Shown here in pieces: positions 46,123 through 55,379 of a DNA stretch of 64,000 nt. The DNA comes from Micromonospora carbonacea (lineage in GTDB: Bacteria; Actinomycetota; Actinomycetes; Mycobacteriales; Micromonosporaceae). Both the position numbers and the translations under genes were made by a program. Location: contig NZ_JACHMZ010000001.1 in assembly GCF_014205165.1 (NCBI RefSeq), forward strand, positions 2,812,501 to 2,876,500, written 5' to 3'. Every line of letters starts with the position of its first letter. Position 1 is the stretch's first letter. The notes under the pieces are model-generated. The model saw nothing but the letters and a program-made list of their open reading frames with translations, was not told the origin of the DNA and searched no databases.

Positions 46123-46791
46123 ATGTCCAATTTGCCCAGCGCATCGGACAGGAGGTGTCCCCAGTGTGAGCGCCTGCTGCCCACGACCGAGTTCCACCGC
46201 AACCGGCGGCGCGCGGACGGGCTGGCTTTCTATTGCAAGAGCTGCGCGGCGGCCCGCTCGGAGGCGAGCCGCCGCAAGCGCGGGATCAGCGCGCCGAAGA
46301 GGGCTCCGGTTCCGGTCCCCGTCGGGCTGAAATGGTGTCCCGACTGCGGAGACATCAAGCCGCTTGAGGACTTTCCGCGCACCAGGAAGGCCGGCGGGCG
46401 GCACACGTACTGCAAACCGTGCCACAACGCCCGTGGCAGGGAAACGGTGCAGCGGCTCTACGGCGGCACCCGCGAATACCACCTCCGTCGCCGCTACGGG
46501 GTGGGGCAGAAGGAGTTCGACGAGCTCCTGGCCGAGCAGGGCGGGGTCTGCGCGATCTGTGGTGGCGCGGACCCGCAACATCTGGACCACGATCATCGCA
46601 CCGGCTGGGTGCGCGGGATACTCTGCTTCAATTGCAACGGTGGTCTTGGCCAGTTCCGTGACAGTCCTACGAGGCTGGCCAGGGCGATCACGTACCTGAA
46701 GGGAACCACGTGGCAGCGGGTTTTGATCCATCCGGGCGTCTACCAGATGTGTTCACCAACGCGGGGACGTCGTCCTTCACGTCTTTCCTGA
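46123..46791 (+). CDS. zinc-ribbon endonuclease VII-like HNH protein in the proteasome operon
   Basis: A 222-residue protein between pup and prcB. Residues 12-41 and 72-100 are two tandem copies of a zinc-ribbon unit (C12/C15/C38/C41 and C72/C75/C97/C100, each CPxC then YCKxC). The C-terminal recombination endonuclease VII-type HNH site follows: C143, C146, HLDHDH (153-158), C168, C171. All metal and catalytic positions look intact. AAAGGGGGTGA inside the pup 3' end is its ribosome binding site. The last 82 bases overlap prcB in another frame. Conserved at this place in many actinomycetes, role unknown; nuclease activity and a link to protein turnover or DNA damage are inference. Confidence 0.9.
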   Translation: MSNLPSASDRRCPQCERLLPTTEFHRNRRRADGLAFYCKSCAAARSEASRRKRGISAPKRAPVPVPVGLKWCPDCGDIKPLEDFPRTRKAGGRHTYCKPCHNARGRETVQRLYGGTREYHLRRRYGVGQKEFDELLAEQGGVCAICGGADPQHLDHDHRTGWVRGILCFNCNGGLGQFRDSPTRLARAITYLKGTTWQRVLIHPGVYQMCSPTRGRRPSRLS

Positions 46792-47549
46792 GCAGGGTGG
46801 CCCCCGAGATGCTGCCCGGCCGTCGGCCGTTGCCGCCCGGCATGGCCGCCGACCTGGCGCCGCACGCGACCACCATCGTGGCCATCTCGGCCGCCGGTGG
46901 AGTGGTGATGGCGGGCGACCGGCGGGCCACCATGGGCAACCTGATCGCCCAGCGGGACATCGAGAAGGTGCACCCGGCCGACGCGTACTCGCTGGTCGGC
47001 ATCGCGGGCACCGCGGGCATCGGCATCGAGCTGATGCGACTGTTCCAGGTGGAGCTGGAGCACTACGAGAAGATCGAGGGCGCGATGCTCTCCCTCGACG
47101 GCAAGGCCAACCGGCTGGCGTCGATGATCCGGGGCAACCTGGGCGCGGCCATGCAGGGCCTCGCGGTGATCCCGCTGTTCGCCGGGTTCGACCTGGCCGC
47201 CGCCGACCCGGCGCGGGCCGGGCGGATCTTCAGCTTCGACGTCACCGGCGGCCCCTACGAGGAGACCGGCTACGACGCGATCGGCTCCGGTTCGATCTTC
47301 GCGCGGTCGGCGTTGAAGAAGCGGTTCCGGGCGGGCCTGTCGGTCGACGACGCGGTGCGGCTCGCGGTGGAGGCGCTCTACGACGCGGCCGACGACGACA
47401 CGGCCACCGGCGGCCCGGACCTGACCCGCCGGATCTACCCGGTGGTGATGACGGCGACGGCGGAGGGCACGCACCGGCTCACCGACGCCGAGACGGCCGC
47501 GATCGCCGAGGCCGTGGTGGCCGGCCGGATGGAGAACCCGGGCGGCTGA
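46710..47549 (+). CDS. prcB: 20S proteasome beta subunit
   Basis: A 279-residue Ntn-hydrolase. The propeptide of about 53 residues precedes the catalytic Thr54 ([12 protein letters not shown]), exposed by autocatalytic cleavage. Conserved [20 protein letters not shown] and GIAGTAG follow; Lys/Asp partners of the active site are present. The GTG at 46710 lies within the HNH gene and has AAGGGAA upstream, so its N-terminal propeptide codons double as HNH codons. Assembles with PrcA into the 28-subunit core. Confidence 0.97.
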   Translation: MAAGFDPSGRLPDVFTNAGTSSFTSFLSRVAPEMLPGRRPLPPGMAADLAPHATTIVAISAAGGVVMAGDRRATMGNLIAQRDIEKVHPADAYSLVGIAGTAGIGIELMRLFQVELEHYEKIEGAMLSLDGKANRLASMIRGNLGAAMQGLAVIPLFAGFDLAAADPARAGRIFSFDVTGGPYEETGYDAIGSGSIFARSALKKRFRAGLSVDDAVRLAVEALYDAADDDTATGGPDLTRRIYPVVMTATAEGTHRLTDAETAAIAEAVVAGRMENPGG

Positions 47550-47611
47550 GCCCCGCCTCCGCCCCAGTCAGCAGTCGTCGTCAGCACAGCGCCCAAAGGA
47601 GAACCGCCGCC

Positions 47612-48424
47612 GTGGCCATGCAGTTCTACGCCTCGCCCGAGCAGATCATGCGCGACCGCTCCGAGCTGGCCCGCAAGGGCATCGCCCGGGGCCGCAGCGC
47701 GGTGGTCGTGAGCTACTCCGGCGGGGTGCTCTTCGTCGCGGAGAACCTCTCCAGCACCCTGCACAAGGTCAGTGAGATCTACGACCGGATCGGCTTCGCC
47801 GCCGTGGGCCGGTACAACGAGTTCGAGAATCTGCGTCGCGCCGGGGTCCGGATGGCCGACCTCAACGGCCTGAGCTACGACCGGCGGGACGTGACGGGTC
47901 TGGCGTTGGCCAACGCGTACGCGCAGACCCTCGGCGCCATCTTCACCGAGCAGTCGAAGCCGTTCGAGGTGGAGATCTGCGTGGCGGAGGTGGGCGCGAC
48001 GCCGGAGGCCGACGCGCTCTACCGGTTGACCTACGACGGTTCGGTCAACGACGAGCCGGGCCGGATGGCGATGGGCGGGCAGGCCGAGGCGATCTCCGGT
48101 GTGCTCAAGTCGCAGCACCGGCCGGACATGTCGCTCGGTGAGGCGGTCCGGGTGGCCGTGGCGGCGTTGGGCAGCGTCGGCGGCGAGGGTGGGGCGGCGC
48201 GGACGATCGCGGCGCACCAGTTGGAGGTGGCGGTCCTGGACCGGCACCGTAAGGGCCGGACGTTCCGGCGGATCACCGGCGCGGCCCTGACCGCGTTGCT
48301 GGACGCCGGGGCGGAGGAGTCGACGGAGCCGGCGACCGAGGAGCGTCCGGAGACTCCGGCGACGCCGACGCAGGAGGCGGGGAAGCCGACGACGTCGGCG
48401 GGCTCGGCGGACCTGGAGGGGTAG
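47612..48424 (+). CDS. prcA: 20S proteasome alpha subunit
   Basis: A 270-residue alpha subunit that forms the gated outer rings. The start [20 protein letters not shown] is the gate and H0 helix; the Ntn core follows without a catalytic Thr. The C-terminus from about residue 230 is a disordered Thr/Glu/Pro tail longer than in mycobacteria. AAAGGAGAA precedes the GTG at 47612, 62 bases after prcB. Confidence 0.97.
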   Translation: MAMQFYASPEQIMRDRSELARKGIARGRSAVVVSYSGGVLFVAENLSSTLHKVSEIYDRIGFAAVGRYNEFENLRRAGVRMADLNGLSYDRRDVTGLALANAYAQTLGAIFTEQSKPFEVEICVAEVGATPEADALYRLTYDGSVNDEPGRMAMGGQAEAISGVLKSQHRPDMSLGEAVRVAVAALGSVGGEGGAARTIAAHQLEVAVLDRHRKGRTFRRITGAALTALLDAGAEESTEPATEERPETPATPTQEAGKPTTSAGSADLEG

Positions 48425-48474
48425 CGCGGGTCCGACACGCCCGGGGCGTGACCGTTCGACGACAGTGATCACCT

Positions 48475-48502
48475 GGCCGGCCACCCAGATGGGTGGCCGG
48501 TC
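48475..48502 (+). terminator. 12-bp hairpin after prcA
   Basis: GGCCGGCCACCC (48475-48486), loop AGAT, GGGTGGCCGGTC (48491-48502), one G-T pair. Confidence 0.75.
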
Positions 48503-48561
48503 GTGTGTGTCCGGGTGGTCAGCCCTGCCCATTCGGGGCCGGAGAGGACTAATGTCAACTC

Positions 48562-49920
48562 ATGGAGCGGCGAATCTTCGGCCTTGAGACCGAGTACGGC
48601 GTCACCTGCACCTACCGTGGTCAGCGGCGGCTGTCCCCCGACGAGGTCGCGCGGTACCTGTTCCGTCGGGTGGTGTCGTGGGGCCGGTCGAGCAACGTGT
48701 TCCTGCGCAACGGCGCCCGGCTCTACCTGGACGTGGGGTCCCACCCGGAGTATGCGACGCCGGAGTGCGACTCCGTGGTGGACCTGGTGGCCCACGACCG
48801 GGCGGGGGAGCGGATCCTGGAGGGGCTGCTCGTCGACGCGGAGAAGCGGCTGCACGACGAGGGCATCGCGGGTGAGATCTACCTGTTCAAGAACAACACG
48901 GACTCGGCGGGGAACTCGTACGGCTGCCACGAGAACTATCTGGTCTCCCGGCACGGCGAGTTCGGCCGGCTGGCGGACGTGCTGATTCCGTTCCTGGTGA
49001 CCCGGCAGTTGATCTGCGGGGCGGGCAAGGTGTTGCAGACGCCCCGGGGCGCGGTCTACTGCCTGTCGCAGCGGGCGGAGCACATCTGGGAGGGGGTGTC
49101 GTCGGCGACGACCCGGAGCCGGCCGATCATCAACACCCGGGACGAGCCGCACGCGGACGCGGAGCGGTACCGGCGGCTGCACGTCATCGTGGGTGACTCG
49201 AACATGAACGAGGTCACCACGCTGCTGAAGGTCGGTTCCGCGGACATCGTGCTGCGGATGATCGAGGCGGGGGTGGTGATGCGGGACCTGTCGCTGGAGA
49301 ATCCGATCCGGGCGATCCGGGAGGTGTCGCACGACATCACGGGTCGGCGGAAGGTGCGGTTGGCCTCGGGCAAGGAGGTCAGCGCGCTGGAGATCCAGCA
49401 GGAATACCTGGCGAAGGCGACGGAGTTCGTGGAGCGCCGGGGCGGGGACCAGACGGCCAAGCGGGTGGTGGAGCTGTGGGGCCGGGTGCTGCGGGCGGTG
49501 GAGACCGGTGACCTGGAGCCGGTGTCGCGGGAGATCGACTGGGTGTCGAAGCTGCGGCTGATCGAGCGGTACCAGCGCAAGCACGACCTGCCGTTGTCGC
49601 ATCCCCGGGTGGCGCAGATGGACCTGGCGTATCACGACCTGCGGCGCGGGCGGGGCCTGTACGGGCTGCTGGAGCGGCGCGGGGAGGTGGACCGGGTGGC
49701 GACGGATCCGGAGATCTTCGAGGCGAAGGAGACGCCGCCGCAGACGACGCGGGCGCGGCTGCGGGGGGAGTTCATCCGGCACGCGCAGGAGAAGCGGCGT
49801 GACTTCACGGTCGACTGGGTGCACCTGAAGCTCAACGACCAGGCGCAGCGCACCGTGTTGTGCAAGGACCCGTTCCGGGCGTACGACGAGCGGGTGGAGC
49901 GGTTGATCGCCAGCATGTGA
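48562..49920 (+). CDS. pafA: Pup-protein ligase PafA
   Basis: A 452-residue glutamine-synthetase-like ligase that activates the Pup C-terminal Glu with ATP and joins it to substrate lysines. Glu9 (FGLETEYG) binds Mg and Asp57 ([17 protein letters not shown]) is the conserved catalytic Asp. [17 protein letters not shown] and [20 protein letters not shown] are family hallmarks shared with Dop. TAATGT ends 6 bases before the ATG at 48562, a leaderless pattern. It lies 137 bases after prcA, past a terminator. Confidence 0.97.
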   Translation: MERRIFGLETEYGVTCTYRGQRRLSPDEVARYLFRRVVSWGRSSNVFLRNGARLYLDVGSHPEYATPECDSVVDLVAHDRAGERILEGLLVDAEKRLHDEGIAGEIYLFKNNTDSAGNSYGCHENYLVSRHGEFGRLADVLIPFLVTRQLICGAGKVLQTPRGAVYCLSQRAEHIWEGVSSATTRSRPIINTRDEPHADAERYRRLHVIVGDSNMNEVTTLLKVGSADIVLRMIEAGVVMRDLSLENPIRAIREVSHDITGRRKVRLASGKEVSALEIQQEYLAKATEFVERRGGDQTAKRVVELWGRVLRAVETGDLEPVSREIDWVSKLRLIERYQRKHDLPLSHPRVAQMDLAYHDLRRGRGLYGLLERRGEVDRVATDPEIFEAKETPPQTTRARLRGEFIRHAQEKRRDFTVDWVHLKLNDQAQRTVLCKDPFRAYDERVERLIASM

Positions 49921-49927
49921 TCCGGTG

Positions 49928-49966
49928 GGCCCCCTCGTGCGGCGCTGGTCGCGGCGGGAGGGGGCC
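49928..49966 (+). terminator. 9-bp hairpin after pafA
   Basis: GGCCCCCTC (49928-49936) and GAGGGGGCC (49958-49966), loop 21 bases, just after the pafA stop. Confidence 0.45.
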
Positions 49967-49988
49967 GTCCGGGTAGGCTGGCGCTGCC

Positions 49989-50177
49989 ATGATGTCTGAA
50001 CCTCCGGGGCGCGAGCGCGGCGCCGAGAAGTTGAACTGGATCGACCGCCGCCGGGAGAAGATCCGCGCGGAGGTGGAGCGGAACCGGCGCGGCGAGTACA
50101 CGGTGCCGACGTGGGTGTTGGCCGTGGCGCTGGTGGTGCTCGTCGGCGGCTGGCTGGCATTGATCTTCCTGGCCTGA
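49989..50177 (+). CDS. small single-pass membrane protein
   Basis: A 62-residue protein with a basic, helical N-terminal half (NWIDRRREKIRAEVERNRRG) and one C-terminal membrane helix (VPTWVLAVALVVLVGGWLAL). No family name known to me. TAGGCT at 49974-49979 is a probable -10; two adjacent ATGs (49989, 49992) could start it. Its place after pafA is plausible as part of the locus but unproven. Confidence 0.65.
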   Translation: MMSEPPGRERGAEKLNWIDRRREKIRAEVERNRRGEYTVPTWVLAVALVVLVGGWLALIFLA

Positions 50178-50259
50178 GGGCGTCCGCCGCGCACCGCCGC
50201 CCGGCCGTGGCCGCAGACCGCCTGACCGCCGCCCCGCCCGAACCGGATTCGCGGCGGGG

Positions 50260-51345
50260 TCAGCGGGCCAGGGCGGCGGCGTGCCGGCCGGCGGCCGCGG
50301 CGGCGAGGAAGTAGGCGTGGTCGGCGTCGAGGCCGCGGCCCATGGTGGACAGGGGCACGGGACTGGCGCGCAGCGCGGCGTCGAGCCCGTCGGTGGGGAC
50401 CCGGACGATGCGGTGTCGCCCGGCGAGGGGGGCGAGCGCGGCGTCGACGTCGCCGGCCAGCGCGGCGGGCAGGCCGGCGGGCACGACGAGGTCGGCGGGG
50501 GCGAGGGCGACGCGGCCGTACGCGGTGAGGCTGTGGTGGGACACGCCCCGGTGCCGGGGACGGGGGTCGGCGTCGGAGATGCGCAGGGAGCCGACGGGTT
50601 TCCCGCCGAGGGCGGCGACGGCGTTGACGGCCTCGCCGACGGCGACGCCGGAGTAGCCCCACCGGGTGCCGGTGCCGAGGTTGCCGGGGCCCTGGGCGCA
50701 GATGACCACGTCGGCGTCGAGCACGTGCCGGGCGGCGAGCAGGCCGCTGTGCACGGTGGTGGCTTCCAGGTCGCCGCCGAACGCCTGCCCGACGCTGATC
50801 GTGCCGGCGAGCCGGCCGCGCAGCCCGTCGAGGGCGCGGGAGAACCAGGCGGGCAGCGCGCCGCCGTCGGTGAGCAGGTAGGCGACGCGGGTGTCGGGGG
50901 CGTCGGCGTGGATGCCGGCGAGGATGGCGGGCAGGGCGGAGTGCAGGTCGGCGGTGACGACGGGCAGGCCGGCGACGTCCTCGGCGGCGGCGAGCGTCGC
51001 GTGGTGCGGGCTGGCCTCCTCGTCGACGCCGAGCAGGATGGGTTGCAGGGGCGTGTAGCGGGCCTTGACGAGGTGCCCGGCGTCGCGGGTGTCGCCGGCC
51101 TGTGGCGGGTCGGGCGGCAGCCGGTCGGGCAGGGCCACGACGAGGGCGTATCCGCCGGTGCCGAGGCCCATGAGCAGCGCCCCGGCGTTGAGCAGCACCC
51201 GGTCGCCGGGGGCGGGGCGGCCGACGAGGTGCGGGTAGGCCAGGGCCCGCATGGTGGTGCCGTCGGCGAGTGTGACGTCGAGTTCGATCGCGCCGGTCCA
51301 CTCGCGCCGTAGCGCCGTCACGGTTCCCGCCCGCCATCGCACCAT
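50260..51345 (-). CDS. DUF3866 family protein
   Basis: A 361-residue protein of the DUF3866 family, common beside pafA/pafB in actinobacteria and without known function. The N-terminal 85 residues form a small beta domain (VRWRAGTVTALRREW); the larger C-terminal part has repeated GLPVVTADLHSALPAILAG and CAQGPGNLGTGTRWGYSG segments. The ATG at 51345 is preferred to GTG 51354 because TAGCGT (minus strand, 51353-51358) ends exactly 7 bases before it. Confidence 0.88.
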   Translation of the reverse strand: MVRWRAGTVTALRREWTGAIELDVTLADGTTMRALAYPHLVGRPAPGDRVLLNAGALLMGLGTGGYALVVALPDRLPPDPPQAGDTRDAGHLVKARYTPLQPILLGVDEEASPHHATLAAAEDVAGLPVVTADLHSALPAILAGIHADAPDTRVAYLLTDGGALPAWFSRALDGLRGRLAGTISVGQAFGGDLEATTVHSGLLAARHVLDADVVICAQGPGNLGTGTRWGYSGVAVGEAVNAVAALGGKPVGSLRISDADPRPRHRGVSHHSLTAYGRVALAPADLVVPAGLPAALAGDVDAALAPLAGRHRIVRVPTDGLDAALRASPVPLSTMGRGLDADHAYFLAAAAAGRHAAALAR

Positions 51346-51352
51346 GCGGTGC

Positions 51353-51358
51353 ACGCTA
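51353..51358 (-). promoter_or_regulatory. -10 hexamer TAGCGT, 7 nt before DUF3866 ATG
   Basis: On the minus strand TAGCGT is followed by 7 bases and the ATG at 51345. It decides the start and fits a leaderless mRNA. Confidence 0.55.
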
Positions 51359-51390
51359 GCGGTTGCCGGGGGCGGGGCGCGGCGGCGGGG

Positions 51391-52368
51391 TCAGCGCGGC
51401 GGCTCGTCCTGGATGTGTCGGGTGCGCCGGTTGCGGGTCTCGGGGCGCGACGGGGTGGGGTCGAGGAAGACGTACCCGATCTCGGGGTAGCGGGCGGTGA
51501 GGCGGCGCTCGGCCTCGTCGGCGGCGGCCTCGATGTCGGCGCCGGTGGCGTCGTCGCGGAAGTCGACCTTGGCGGCGACGAGCATGTCCTCGGGGCCGAG
51601 CTGCATGGTGAGCAGGGTGTCGATGCGTTCGACGGCGGGCAGCCCGTCGAGTTCGGCCGCGATCTCGTGGCGCAGCCGTTCGGGCACGGAGCGCCCGACG
51701 AGCAGCGAGATGTTGGCCTTGGCGAGGGTGATCGCGACGACCAGCAGCAGCAGGCCGATGGCGATGGAGGCGAGGCCGTCGTAGAGCTCGTCGCCGGTGA
51801 GGTGGGACAGGCCGAGGCCGACGGCGGCGAGCAGCAGGCCGATCAGGGCGGCGCTGTCCTCCAGGAAGACGGCCTTGATGGTGGTGTCGGCGGTGAGCTT
51901 CAGGAACCGTCTCGGCGTGGTGTTCCAGCGGCGCGACTCGGCGCGGACCTGCCGGGTCGCCCGGGCCAGGGAGACCGACTCGACGGCGAACGACACGGCC
52001 AGCACGACGTACGCGACGAGGTAGTCGCCGCTGTGTTCGTGCACGAGGATGGTGGTGACGCCGTGGGTGATGGCGAAGCCGGCCCCGGCGACGAAGGTGA
52101 ACAGCGCGGCGAGGAACGCCCAGACGTAGCTCTCCTTGCCGTACCCGAAGGGGTGGCGGACGTCGGCGGGTCGTGCGCCGCGGCGCAGCGCGAGGTAGAG
52201 CAGCGCCTCGGTGGTGGTGTCGGCGACGGAGTGCGCGGCCTCGGAGAGCATCGCCGCGGAGCCGGAGATCAGCCCGGCGACGAGCTTGGCCACGGCGATG
52301 GCGAGGTTCGCCGCGCCGGCCACGACGACGGTGCCCACGCTCTCGGTCTTGACGTCCGCTTCGGGCAT
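51391..52368 (-). CDS. cation diffusion facilitator family transporter
   Basis: A 325-residue CDF metal/proton antiporter. Six membrane helices are expected; the first metal site is in LSEAAHSVADTTTEALLYLA (HxxxD) and a later one in the helix with DSAALIGLLLAA. HPFGYGKESYVWAF is a family hallmark. The C-terminal cytoplasmic ferredoxin-like domain (about 215-300) is present. It exports Zn2+, Mn2+ or Fe2+; the metal is not certain. TAGGGT (minus strand, 52375-52380) ends 6 bases before the ATG. Divergent from pafB. Confidence 0.92.
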   Translation of the reverse strand: MPEADVKTESVGTVVVAGAANLAIAVAKLVAGLISGSAAMLSEAAHSVADTTTEALLYLALRRGARPADVRHPFGYGKESYVWAFLAALFTFVAGAGFAITHGVTTILVHEHSGDYLVAYVVLAVSFAVESVSLARATRQVRAESRRWNTTPRRFLKLTADTTIKAVFLEDSAALIGLLLAAVGLGLSHLTGDELYDGLASIAIGLLLLVVAITLAKANISLLVGRSVPERLRHEIAAELDGLPAVERIDTLLTMQLGPEDMLVAAKVDFRDDATGADIEAAADEAERRLTARYPEIGYVFLDPTPSRPETRNRRTRHIQDEPPR

Positions 52369-52490
52369 GGGGTCACCCTATGGCCGCCGGGCGCGGCCCG
52401 CTGCGGTGCCCTTGTGGTCACCCAGGGTGAGTGTTGTGGCGTTGCCGCGACGCGCCCGGATTGGGTGCGCGCCCGCGCGGCGCGGGCTGC

Positions 52491-52496
52491 TAGCGT
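52491..52496 (+). promoter_or_regulatory. -10 hexamer TAGCGT, 6 nt before pafB GTG
   Basis: TAGCGT ends 6 bases before the GTG at 52503; leaderless pattern. Confidence 0.5.
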
Positions 52497-52502
52497 GCAC
52501 AC

Positions 52503-53501
52503 GTGTCGCGGACCCGCACCGAACGCCTGGTCAACCTGGTGATCTGCCTGTTGTCGACGCGACGGTTCCTGACCGCCGCGCAGATCGCCGCGACCGTGCC
52601 CGGTTACGAGCACGATCCGGACGACGCGAAGGATCACGAAGCGTTCCAGCGCAAGTTCGAGCGGGACAAGGCGGAGCTGCGTGAGCTGGGGGTGCCGCTG
52701 GAGACGGGGACGGCGAGCGTCTTCGACTCGGAGCCGGGCTACCGGATCGCCCACCGGGAATACGCGCTGCCGGACATCCCGCTGGAGCCGGACGAGGCGG
52801 CGGCGGTCGGCATCGCGGCCCGGTTGTGGCAGCACGCCGGGTTGGCGGCCGCCGCGTCGTCGGGGCTGGCGAAGCTGCGGGCCGCCGGGGTGGACGTGGA
52901 CCCGCAGGCCACGCTGGGACTGGAGCCGATGGTGACGGTCGACCCGGCGTTCGCGCCGTTGACGGCCGCCGCCCGGGACCGCCGCGAGGTGAGCTTCGAC
53001 TACCGCGTGCCCGACCGCGACGATCCGACCCGCCGCCGGGTCCAGCCGTGGGGCGTGGTCTGCTGGCGGGGCCGGTGGTATGTGGTGGGGCACGACCTGG
53101 ACCGGGCGGCGACCCGCTGTTTCCGGCTGTCGCGGGTGGTGGGCGCGGTCCGGGTGGTCGGGGCCCCGGGCGGCTACGAGCCGCCGCCGGGGCAGGATCT
53201 GATCAGCCACGTGGCGCGCTGGTCGGGGCCGGTGGAGCGCACGGGCCGGGCGACGGTCCTGGTCCGTCCGGGCCGCGCGGCGGGGCTGCGCCGCTGGGCG
53301 GTGGACAGCGGCTCCGGGCCCACGGGGGACCGGCTGGTCCTGCCGTACGCCGACGCGGAGTCGCTGGCCGCAAAGCTGGTGGGGTACGGCCCGGACGTGC
53401 GGGTGCTCGACCCGCCGGAGGTGCGCGAGGCGGTGATCCAGCGGCTCAAGGAGATCGCCGCCCGGCACGACGAGCTGACCGTGACCGGAGGTGCCCGATG
53501 A
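52503..53501 (+). CDS. pafB: WYL-domain regulator PafB
   Basis: A 332-residue transcription activator subunit that with PafC turns on DNA-damage genes in mycobacteria. The N-terminal winged HTH (RTERLVNLVICLLSTRRFLT) is followed by a WYL sensor domain containing WRGRWYVVGHDLDR and a WCX C-terminal extension. Its stop overlaps the pafC ATG (ATGA), giving equimolar production. Confidence 0.94.
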   Translation: MSRTRTERLVNLVICLLSTRRFLTAAQIAATVPGYEHDPDDAKDHEAFQRKFERDKAELRELGVPLETGTASVFDSEPGYRIAHREYALPDIPLEPDEAAAVGIAARLWQHAGLAAAASSGLAKLRAAGVDVDPQATLGLEPMVTVDPAFAPLTAAARDRREVSFDYRVPDRDDPTRRRVQPWGVVCWRGRWYVVGHDLDRAATRCFRLSRVVGAVRVVGAPGGYEPPPGQDLISHVARWSGPVERTGRATVLVRPGRAAGLRRWAVDSGSGPTGDRLVLPYADAESLAAKLVGYGPDVRVLDPPEVREAVIQRLKEIAARHDELTVTGGAR

Positions 53502-54547
53502 CCCGCCCGGCGACCCGTCCCGCCGCCCGCCCGACCGGCCCGCGCGCCGCCGGCAACCGGGCGTCGGCCGACCGGCTGGCCCGGCTGCTCAACCTGGTGC
53601 CCTACCTGCTGGCCCGGCCGGGGATCGAGATCGCCGAGGCGGCCGGTGACCTGGGGGTGACCGAGCGGCAGCTCCGGGAGGACCTGGAGCTGCTGTGGGT
53701 GTGCGGGCTGCCCGGTTACGGCCCGGGCGACCTGATCGACATGGCGTTCGACGGCGACCGGGTGACCATCACCTACGACGCGGGCATCGACCGGCCGCTG
53801 CGGTTGACCCCCGACGAGGCGCTGGCGCTGGTGGTGGCGCTGCGGATGCTCGCCGAGACGCCGGGGGTGGCCAACCGGGAGGCGGTGGAGCGGGCCCTCG
53901 CGAAGATCGAGAACGCGGCGGGCGACCTGGTCGGCGCCCCGGTGGAGGTGCGCCTGCAGGCGGACGGCCGGCGGGTGGAGCAGCTGCGGGCCGCCGTGGG
54001 GCGGGGGCGGGCGCTGCGGATCACCTACTACACGCCGGCCCGGGACGAGACGACCGAGCGGGTCATCGACCCGCTGCGGATGCTGATGGTGGGCGGCCGG
54101 GCGTACGTGGAGGCGTGGTGCCGCCGCGCGGAGGAGGTCCGGCTGTTCCGGGCCGACCGGATCGACGCGGTCGTCGAGCTGGACGAGCCGGCGGCGGTGC
54201 CGCCGCAGGCCCGCCCGCACGACCTCACCGAGGGGGTGTTCCGGCCGTCGCCGGACCTGCCGTTGATCACGTTGCGGATCGGCCGGGGCGAGCGGTGGAT
54301 CACGGAATACTATCCGTGCGAGCGGGTCGAGCGCGGCGACGGCGACCAGTGGCTGGTGTCGCTGCGGGTGACCGACCTGGGCTGGGCTCGCCGGTTCGTG
54401 CTGGGGCTGGGCCCGGGGGTGGCCGTGGTCGCCCCGGCGGAGCTGGCCGAGCAGGTGCGGGCGCAGGCGGTCGCCGCGCTGGAGGCGTACGCCAGCCCGG
54501 ACGGCGCGCCGTCGGGTGATCCGGCGGGGGCCGCGTCGCCCCGGTAG
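53498..54547 (+). CDS. pafC: WYL-domain regulator PafC
   Basis: A 349-residue partner of PafB: an N-terminal disordered Pro/Ala stretch, then a HTH (LARLLNLVPYLLARPGIEIA), the WYL core (ALRITYYTPARDETTERVID, then GGRAYVEAWCRRAEEVRLFR) and a WCX domain. Known from mycobacteria as half of a heterodimeric activator responsive to single-stranded DNA. Coupled to pafB; a small membrane protein follows with its own promoter. Confidence 0.94.
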   Translation: MTRPATRPAARPTGPRAAGNRASADRLARLLNLVPYLLARPGIEIAEAAGDLGVTERQLREDLELLWVCGLPGYGPGDLIDMAFDGDRVTITYDAGIDRPLRLTPDEALALVVALRMLAETPGVANREAVERALAKIENAAGDLVGAPVEVRLQADGRRVEQLRAAVGRGRALRITYYTPARDETTERVIDPLRMLMVGGRAYVEAWCRRAEEVRLFRADRIDAVVELDEPAAVPPQARPHDLTEGVFRPSPDLPLITLRIGRGERWITEYYPCERVERGDGDQWLVSLRVTDLGWARRFVLGLGPGVAVVAPAELAEQVRAQAVAALEAYASPDGAPSGDPAGAASPR

Positions 54548-54550
54548 GCT
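54545..54550 (+). promoter_or_regulatory. -10 hexamer TAGGCT, 7 nt before GTG
   Basis: TAGGCT overlaps the pafC stop region and ends 7 bases before the GTG at 54558. Confidence 0.5.
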
Positions 54551-54557
54551 GGCCGCC

Positions 54558-54806
54558 GTGGTGAAGTGGATCGTGGTCGCGGTGGTGCTGTTCGCGTTCG
54601 TGGTGCTGGCGCTGGCCGTGCGGCCGGTGCTGACCCGGCTGCCCCGCCTGCGGCGGGCGGCGATGGCGTTGCAGGGCCGCCAGGCGGAGGCGGAGGCGCT
54701 GCGGGTGTCGGCCGAGGCGTTGCAGGAGCGCGCGGAGGCGATGCAGGGGCAGGTGGAGCTCACCCAGCGCCGTCTGGCCGTGATCAAGGCGAAGCGCGGC
54801 CACTAG
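54558..54806 (+). CDS. small membrane protein with coiled-coil tail
   Basis: An 82-residue protein: one N-terminal membrane helix (VKWIVVAVVLFAFVVLALAV), then a charged helix of heptad-like repeats (LQGRQAEAEALRVSAEALQE) to the end. It lies between pafC and tatA, a conserved position in actinobacteria as far as I recall, but has no known function. Confidence 0.65.
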   Translation: MVKWIVVAVVLFAFVVLALAVRPVLTRLPRLRRAAMALQGRQAEAEALRVSAEALQERAEAMQGQVELTQRRLAVIKAKRGH

Positions 54807-55025
54807 ATCGACCCGGGCCGCTGCGCGCGGGCCCGGCGGCCGGCGCGGGGCGGGTACCCGCAGGTGGGATCCCGGTTCGAATGGTTGACGGGACGCGCGA
54901 AGTTGGTCAACACTTCACCGGCCGGTCGAAACCACCAGCGTCCGGCGGGTGGCAACGGCCCTCGACGGACGTACGATGGGCTCCGGAAACACCCCCACGA
55001 CGACACAGAGCGACTGGAGCTTCCC

Positions 55026-55361
55026 ATGGGTGCCCTCAAGCCGTGGCACATCGCCGTACTCGTGGTCGTGATGATCCTGCTCTTCGGCGCGAAGCGGCTC
55101 CCCGACGCGGCCCGCTCGCTGGGCCGTTCGCTGCGGATCATCAAGGCCGAGACGAAGAGCCTGCACGACGACGACCGCGATCTGGCCGAGAAGGCCGACG
55201 CCCAGGCGGGCTACCAGCCGCTGCAGCCGAACGCCGCGCAGCCGCAGCAGCAGCAGTATGCGCAGCAGCCGTACGCGCAGCCGCAGCAGCAGCCGTACGC
55301 CCCGCCGCAGGCTCCGCAGCAGCCGGTCATCGACCCGGTGCAGCGCGTCCGCGACCACTGA
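55026..55361 (+). CDS. tatA: twin-arginine translocase subunit TatA
   Basis: A 111-residue protein with one N-terminal membrane helix (LKPWHIAVLVVVMILLFGAK), the hinge and amphipathic helix (RLPDAARSLGRSLRIIKAE), and a long Gln/Tyr/Pro-rich tail (repeats around QPYAQPQQQPYAPPQ) that is unusually low in complexity. It forms the transport assembly with TatC. TACGAT at 54976-54981 is a candidate -10. The 219-bp gap upstream holds no other gene I can support. Confidence 0.94.
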   Translation: MGALKPWHIAVLVVVMILLFGAKRLPDAARSLGRSLRIIKAETKSLHDDDRDLAEKADAQAGYQPLQPNAAQPQQQQYAQQPYAQPQQQPYAPPQAPQQPVIDPVQRVRDH

Positions 55362-55379
55362 CCGAGGGGCCCGACCACC

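Noticed and set aside
54865..54900. tRNA-like T-loop CCCGGTTCGAAT
   Set aside because: No matching acceptor, D or anticodon arms around it.
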